A stretch of DNA of 64,000 nucleotides. It comes from JAVBKX01 sp031553835 (GTDB lineage Bacteria; Bacteroidota; Bacteroidia; Bacteroidales; Azobacteroidaceae). A program made the translations under genes and the position numbers. Positions 61,063 through 64,000 of this stretch are shown here, one piece after another. Numbering within the stretch: the stretch's first letter is position 1; every line of letters begins with the position of its first letter. The notes beneath the pieces were generated by a model that ran no database searches, was not told the DNA's origin, and saw only the letters and a program-made list of their open reading frames with translations. Location of the stretch: contig JAVBKX010000009.1 in assembly GCA_031553835.1 (NCBI GenBank), forward strand, positions 117,449-181,448, given 5' to 3'.

Positions 61063-62091
61063 ATGAAACGATTTTTTTGCCTTTTTATTTTAATTTTCTC
61101 TGCGTTTTTCACATTTGCACAAAATCCTTTCCGTGTTATGTTTTACAATACGGAAAATTTGTTTGACACAATCGATAATCCTCAAAAGAATGATAATGAA
61201 TTCCTGCCTTCAAGTGCAAAATATTGGAATTCAAAAAAATATTGGGAAAAATTGAATAATTTGGCCAAAGTAATTACGGCTGTTGGCGAATGGGATAGTC
61301 CTGTATTGATCGGTTTGTGCGAAGTGGAAAATAGTTTGGTTTTAAATGATCTGACGAAAAAAACACCGTTGAAAGCGCAACAATATCGTTATGAAGTTAC
61401 GAATTGCCGTGATACACGCGGCGTAAATGTGGCATTATTGTACCAGCGCGACCGGTTTAAATATTTGGATCATCGAAGTTACGCGGTGTATTTTCCAAAA
61501 AATAATTACAAAAAAACCCGCGATATTCTGCATGTAACCGGAGAAATATCGACCGGAGATACATTGGATGTTTTTGTTTGCCATTTGCCCTCTCGCCGCG
61601 GTGGGGAAATGGAATCGGATCCCGACCGAAGATTTGTCGCTTCCATCGTAAAAAATAAGGCGGATAGTTTAATGCGGATTCGCCAAAATCCTTATATTAT
61701 CATTATGGGAGATATGAACGATGAACCGTCAAATAATAGTATGCGACAAACCCTGAAAGCCCGGCCGATAGAAAATAATTGCTCTCCTTCTGCACTTTAT
61801 AACTTGTTTTATCATTATGAGAAACAGGAAAAAAAAGGAAGTTATAAGTATGGACGACAATGGAATATGTTGGATCAGATTATTGTTTCGGGAACATTCT
61901 TATGTCCTGGCAACAGGATTCAGGTTTTACCGGAAACAGCGCTTATTTTCAGTCAGCCATTTATGATGACCGAAGATAAATCCCATGGCGGTAAACGCCC
62001 TAAAAAATCATTTCATGGAATGAAATATGAAGCCGGATTTAGCGATCATCTTCCGGTGTATGTCGATTTTTCAGTGAAAAAAACAAATTAA
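61063..62091 (+). CDS. Endonuclease/exonuclease/phosphatase family protein, secreted
   Basis: About 342 residues. Signal MKRFFCLFILIFSAFFTFAQ. EEP-fold residues: YNTENLFDTIDNP (metal Asn/Glu), GLCEVENSLVLNDLTK, DVFVCHLPSRRGG, IIMGDMNDEPSNNS, and the catalytic SDHLPVYVDF. Likely a nuclease or phosphoesterase acting outside the cytoplasm. Preferred ATG at 61063; the 61051 frame begins with TTG. The kinase-RapZ gene follows by 3 bases. Confidence 0.9.
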   Translation: MKRFFCLFILIFSAFFTFAQNPFRVMFYNTENLFDTIDNPQKNDNEFLPSSAKYWNSKKYWEKLNNLAKVITAVGEWDSPVLIGLCEVENSLVLNDLTKKTPLKAQQYRYEVTNCRDTRGVNVALLYQRDRFKYLDHRSYAVYFPKNNYKKTRDILHVTGEISTGDTLDVFVCHLPSRRGGEMESDPDRRFVASIVKNKADSLMRIRQNPYIIIMGDMNDEPSNNSMRQTLKARPIENNCSPSALYNLFYHYEKQEKKGSYKYGRQWNMLDQIIVSGTFLCPGNRIQVLPETALIFSQPFMMTEDKSHGGKRPKKSFHGMKYEAGFSDHLPVYVDFSVKKTN

Positions 62092-62094
62092 TAT

Positions 62095-63510
62095 ATGGAA
62101 AATAAGGGAGTTATTTTATTAAAAGAATTATTCAGATCCTATACCGGTAAAGAGGCTGCATCCATTGCTGCAATCTCCGGATCAGGCTCCAACCGGAACT
62201 ATTTTCGGTTGCGGGAAGGGAATCTTTCTGTGATTGGAGTATATGGAATTTCTTCCGATGAAAACGAGGCCTTTTTGAAATTAGCTGCCCATTTTAAAGC
62301 AAAAGGATTACCTGTTCCGCAATTATTAGCTGTCTCAAAAGATCATTCCTGTTATTTGCAGGAAGACTTGGGCGACATTTCTTTATTTGATTTGATTCAA
62401 CAGCAACCGGATTCGATCTATTTGTTGTTGCAAAAGACCATCTCCAAATTGGTCGGGTTTCAATGTTTGGGAGCAGAAGATTTAGATTTTTCAGTCTGTT
62501 ATCCTCAACCGGCATTTGATAAACGAACTGTGATGTGGGATCTGAATTATTTCAAATATTGTTTTTTGAAAACCAGTGGAATGGAATTTGACGAAAGTCA
62601 GTTGGAAAACGATTTTGAAGTATTTGCAGAGATTTTGCTCGATAAACCTACGGATACCTTTATGTACCGCGATTTTCAGTCGCGCAATGTAATGGTTAAA
62701 GACGGGGAACCTTATTTTATTGATTTCCAGGGAGGAAGAAAAGGTCCGGTGTATTATGATGTTGCTTCGTTTTTATGGCAGGCGCGCGCCCAATTCCCGG
62801 ATTCTTTGAAACAGACTTTATTAGAAGATTATTTAAATGCATTGGCTTCATTTATGCCGGTGGATAGGGCGGAATTTTATCAACGCTTACCTTATTTTGT
62901 CTTGTTTCGTACATTGCAGGTATTAGGTGCCTATGGTTTTCGGGGGTATCAGGAAAAAAAATCCCTTTTCATCGAAAGTATTCCTTTAGCGATTGCTAAT
63001 TTGTCGCAATTAATTAATGAAAATAATTTTTCACAATTGCCCTATTTAAAATCCGTATTGGCACAATTAACAACCCTGCCACAATTTCATTATAATAAAA
63101 ATAAGGAAGGATTGGAAGTTAGGGTGTACAGTTTTTCTTATAAAAAAGGAATTCCTGAAGATTATTCAGGTAATGGAGGAGGATATGTATTGGATTGCCG
63201 TTCTATTCATAATCCCGGACGTTATCCTGAATATCAACACTCTACCGGATTAGACCAGATAGTTATTGATTTTTTGGAAAATCAAGGTGAAGTGCAGCCT
63301 TTTATGGAATCGGTTTATAAATTGGCTGACCATCATATTCAACGTTATTTAAAACGGGGTTTTAATAATTTGATGTTTTCGTTTGGTTGTACGGGAGGGC
63401 AGCACCGCTCAGTATATTGTGCACAACATCTGGCAGAATATATTCGGGACAAATATCCGGTCAGGGTGGTGTTGGTACATCTGGAACAGAATTTGCATTT
63501 TGTTATGTAA
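62095..63510 (+). CDS. Fusion: APH/choline-kinase-fold phosphotransferase + RapZ C-terminal domain
   Basis: 471 residues. N-terminal half (1-340) is an aminoglycoside-phosphotransferase-fold kinase: CYLQEDLGDISLFDL, catalytic loop FMYRDFQSRNVMV, metal motif YFIDFQGGRKGPVYYDVASF. It resembles AmgK-type cell-wall sugar kinases. C-terminal 120 residues match the RapZ sugar-binding domain (GGYVLDCRSIHNPGR, MFSFGCTGGQHRSVYCAQHL). A role in peptidoglycan amino-sugar sensing or recycling is plausible; the MurU-type partner gene is not adjacent. Confidence 0.88.
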   Translation: MENKGVILLKELFRSYTGKEAASIAAISGSGSNRNYFRLREGNLSVIGVYGISSDENEAFLKLAAHFKAKGLPVPQLLAVSKDHSCYLQEDLGDISLFDLIQQQPDSIYLLLQKTISKLVGFQCLGAEDLDFSVCYPQPAFDKRTVMWDLNYFKYCFLKTSGMEFDESQLENDFEVFAEILLDKPTDTFMYRDFQSRNVMVKDGEPYFIDFQGGRKGPVYYDVASFLWQARAQFPDSLKQTLLEDYLNALASFMPVDRAEFYQRLPYFVLFRTLQVLGAYGFRGYQEKKSLFIESIPLAIANLSQLINENNFSQLPYLKSVLAQLTTLPQFHYNKNKEGLEVRVYSFSYKKGIPEDYSGNGGGYVLDCRSIHNPGRYPEYQHSTGLDQIVIDFLENQGEVQPFMESVYKLADHHIQRYLKRGFNNLMFSFGCTGGQHRSVYCAQHLAEYIRDKYPVRVVLVHLEQNLHFVM

Positions 63511-63586
63511 TATGAATATCCAAATACCTTTATGTTGAACGCAATCTGCATAAATATTACGAAGTAAAATATAACATCGTTTTGAT

Positions 63587-64000
63587 ATGAAAAGGAAACC
63601 GTTTTACAACCTGAGCGTACAGGAGATCGAAAAAGAACTCTCCACTTCGCTTGACCGCGGACTGACTTCAGAAGAAATCCGTAAACGTATTGAAGAGTAT
63701 GGCTACAACGAATTTGAGAAGAAGAAAAAGAAAGGACTGATAGTCAAATTCTTCGAACAATTCAAAAGTTTCATGATCATCGTATTGCTGGTGGCGGCCG
63801 CCATTTCCGGCGTAATAGGCTACCTGCATGGCGAAGGATTCACGGATGCCATTATCATCCTGGCTATCGTCATTATCAACGCCATCATAGGCGTAGCTCA
63901 GGAAGCCAAAGCAGAACAATCGCTCGAAGCGCTGGAAAAAATGACGGTGCCGCAATGTAAAGTCATACGCGACGGACAGGTGCAGGTGATCGAGTCGCGG
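63587..64000 (+). CDS. P-type cation-transporting ATPase (partial, runs off right edge)
   Basis: 138 residues seen. N-terminal cation ATPase domain (FYNLSVQEIEKELSTSLDRG), then KKKKGLIVKFFEQFKSFMII and two membrane segments (IVLLVAAAISGVIGYLHG, AIIILAIVIINAIIGVAQEA) leading into the actuator (AEQSLEALEKMTVPQCKVIR). Pattern fits Ca2+/Mg2+-type (P2) ATPases. Base composition is clearly higher in GC (about 50-58% per 60 bases sampled) than the neighbours (about 35%), with many GGC, GCC and CTG codons, suggesting separate origin or strong codon selection. Confidence 0.9.
   Translation, partial: MKRKPFYNLSVQEIEKELSTSLDRGLTSEEIRKRIEEYGYNEFEKKKKKGLIVKFFEQFKSFMIIVLLVAAAISGVIGYLHGEGFTDAIIILAIVIINAIIGVAQEAKAEQSLEALEKMTVPQCKVIRDGQVQVIESR

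Overview
The window is a chromosomal segment of a Bacteroidetes bacterium, most likely order Bacteroidales. The basis is: many TAnnTTTG -7 promoter boxes with very short 5' leaders, a type IX secretion (T9SS) regulator pair (PorX and PorW/SprE-like), a T9SS sorting tail on a secreted hydrolase, a TonB receptor/DUF4249 lipoprotein pair, and TPR-HTH membrane regulators. Genes are generally AT-rich, except for a GC-richer P-type ATPase gene at the right edge. There is no rRNA, prophage, transposase or CRISPR array. Layout: 1-3.9 kb is a cobalamin riboswitch controlling btuB and a BtuG-like surface lipoprotein that runs off the left edge. 4.0-5.9 kb holds an NlpC/P60 peptidase, a DUF2490 protein and rplS. 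6.0-11.7 kb is a four-gene signalling operon: TPR-HTH membrane regulator, ECF-like sigma factor, single-pass anti-sigma-like protein and a secreted TPR-CHAT (caspase-fold) protein. 11.8-15.9 kb is accessory: two tiny secreted peptides, a small XRE-type protein, a GH43 glycosidase and a second TPR-HTH regulator. 16-18.7 kb has tRNA-Gly, tRNA-Tyr, ribH, a YfgM-like TPR protein and recF. A 1322-residue T9SS-secreted GH76 mannanase-like protein then lies between recF and the DUF721/DciA-like gene. 23-31 kb has an ACT protein, paaK, topB, two tandem ORF6N genes, pfkA and a DUF349 protein. 31.3-37.3 kb is a tight block: nucleoside kinase, rpoN, gcvH, purE, ispG. 37.4-42.6 kb has two FKBP isomerases, an Lrp regulator, a degenerate tyrosine phosphatase, a DEAD-box helicase and tsaE. 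42.6-48.8 kb is the PorX/PorW cluster. 48.8-49.5 kb is a gene-free interval with a possible structured RNA. 49.5-54.8 kb has carB behind a probable attenuator, and a GH2 hydrolase. 55-58 kb has a YegP protein and an operon of membrane protein, winged-helix regulator and CreD, with two copies of one palindromic operator. 58-64 kb has the DUF4249/TonB pair, an endonuclease/phosphatase-fold protein, a kinase-RapZ fusion and the start of a P-type ATPase. The most unusual theme is a set of low-complexity, partly palindromic 'phrase' repeats scattered between genes. Three have entered functional sequence: one builds the signal peptide of the BtuG-like protein, one adds about 12 residues in frame to IspG, and one expands a variable arm of the cobalamin riboswitch. 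Other leads are the sigma/CHAT operon, the carB attenuator, the duplicated CTTTG-N5-CAAAG operator, the phosphatase lacking its catalytic cysteine, and the mosaic ORF6N pair.
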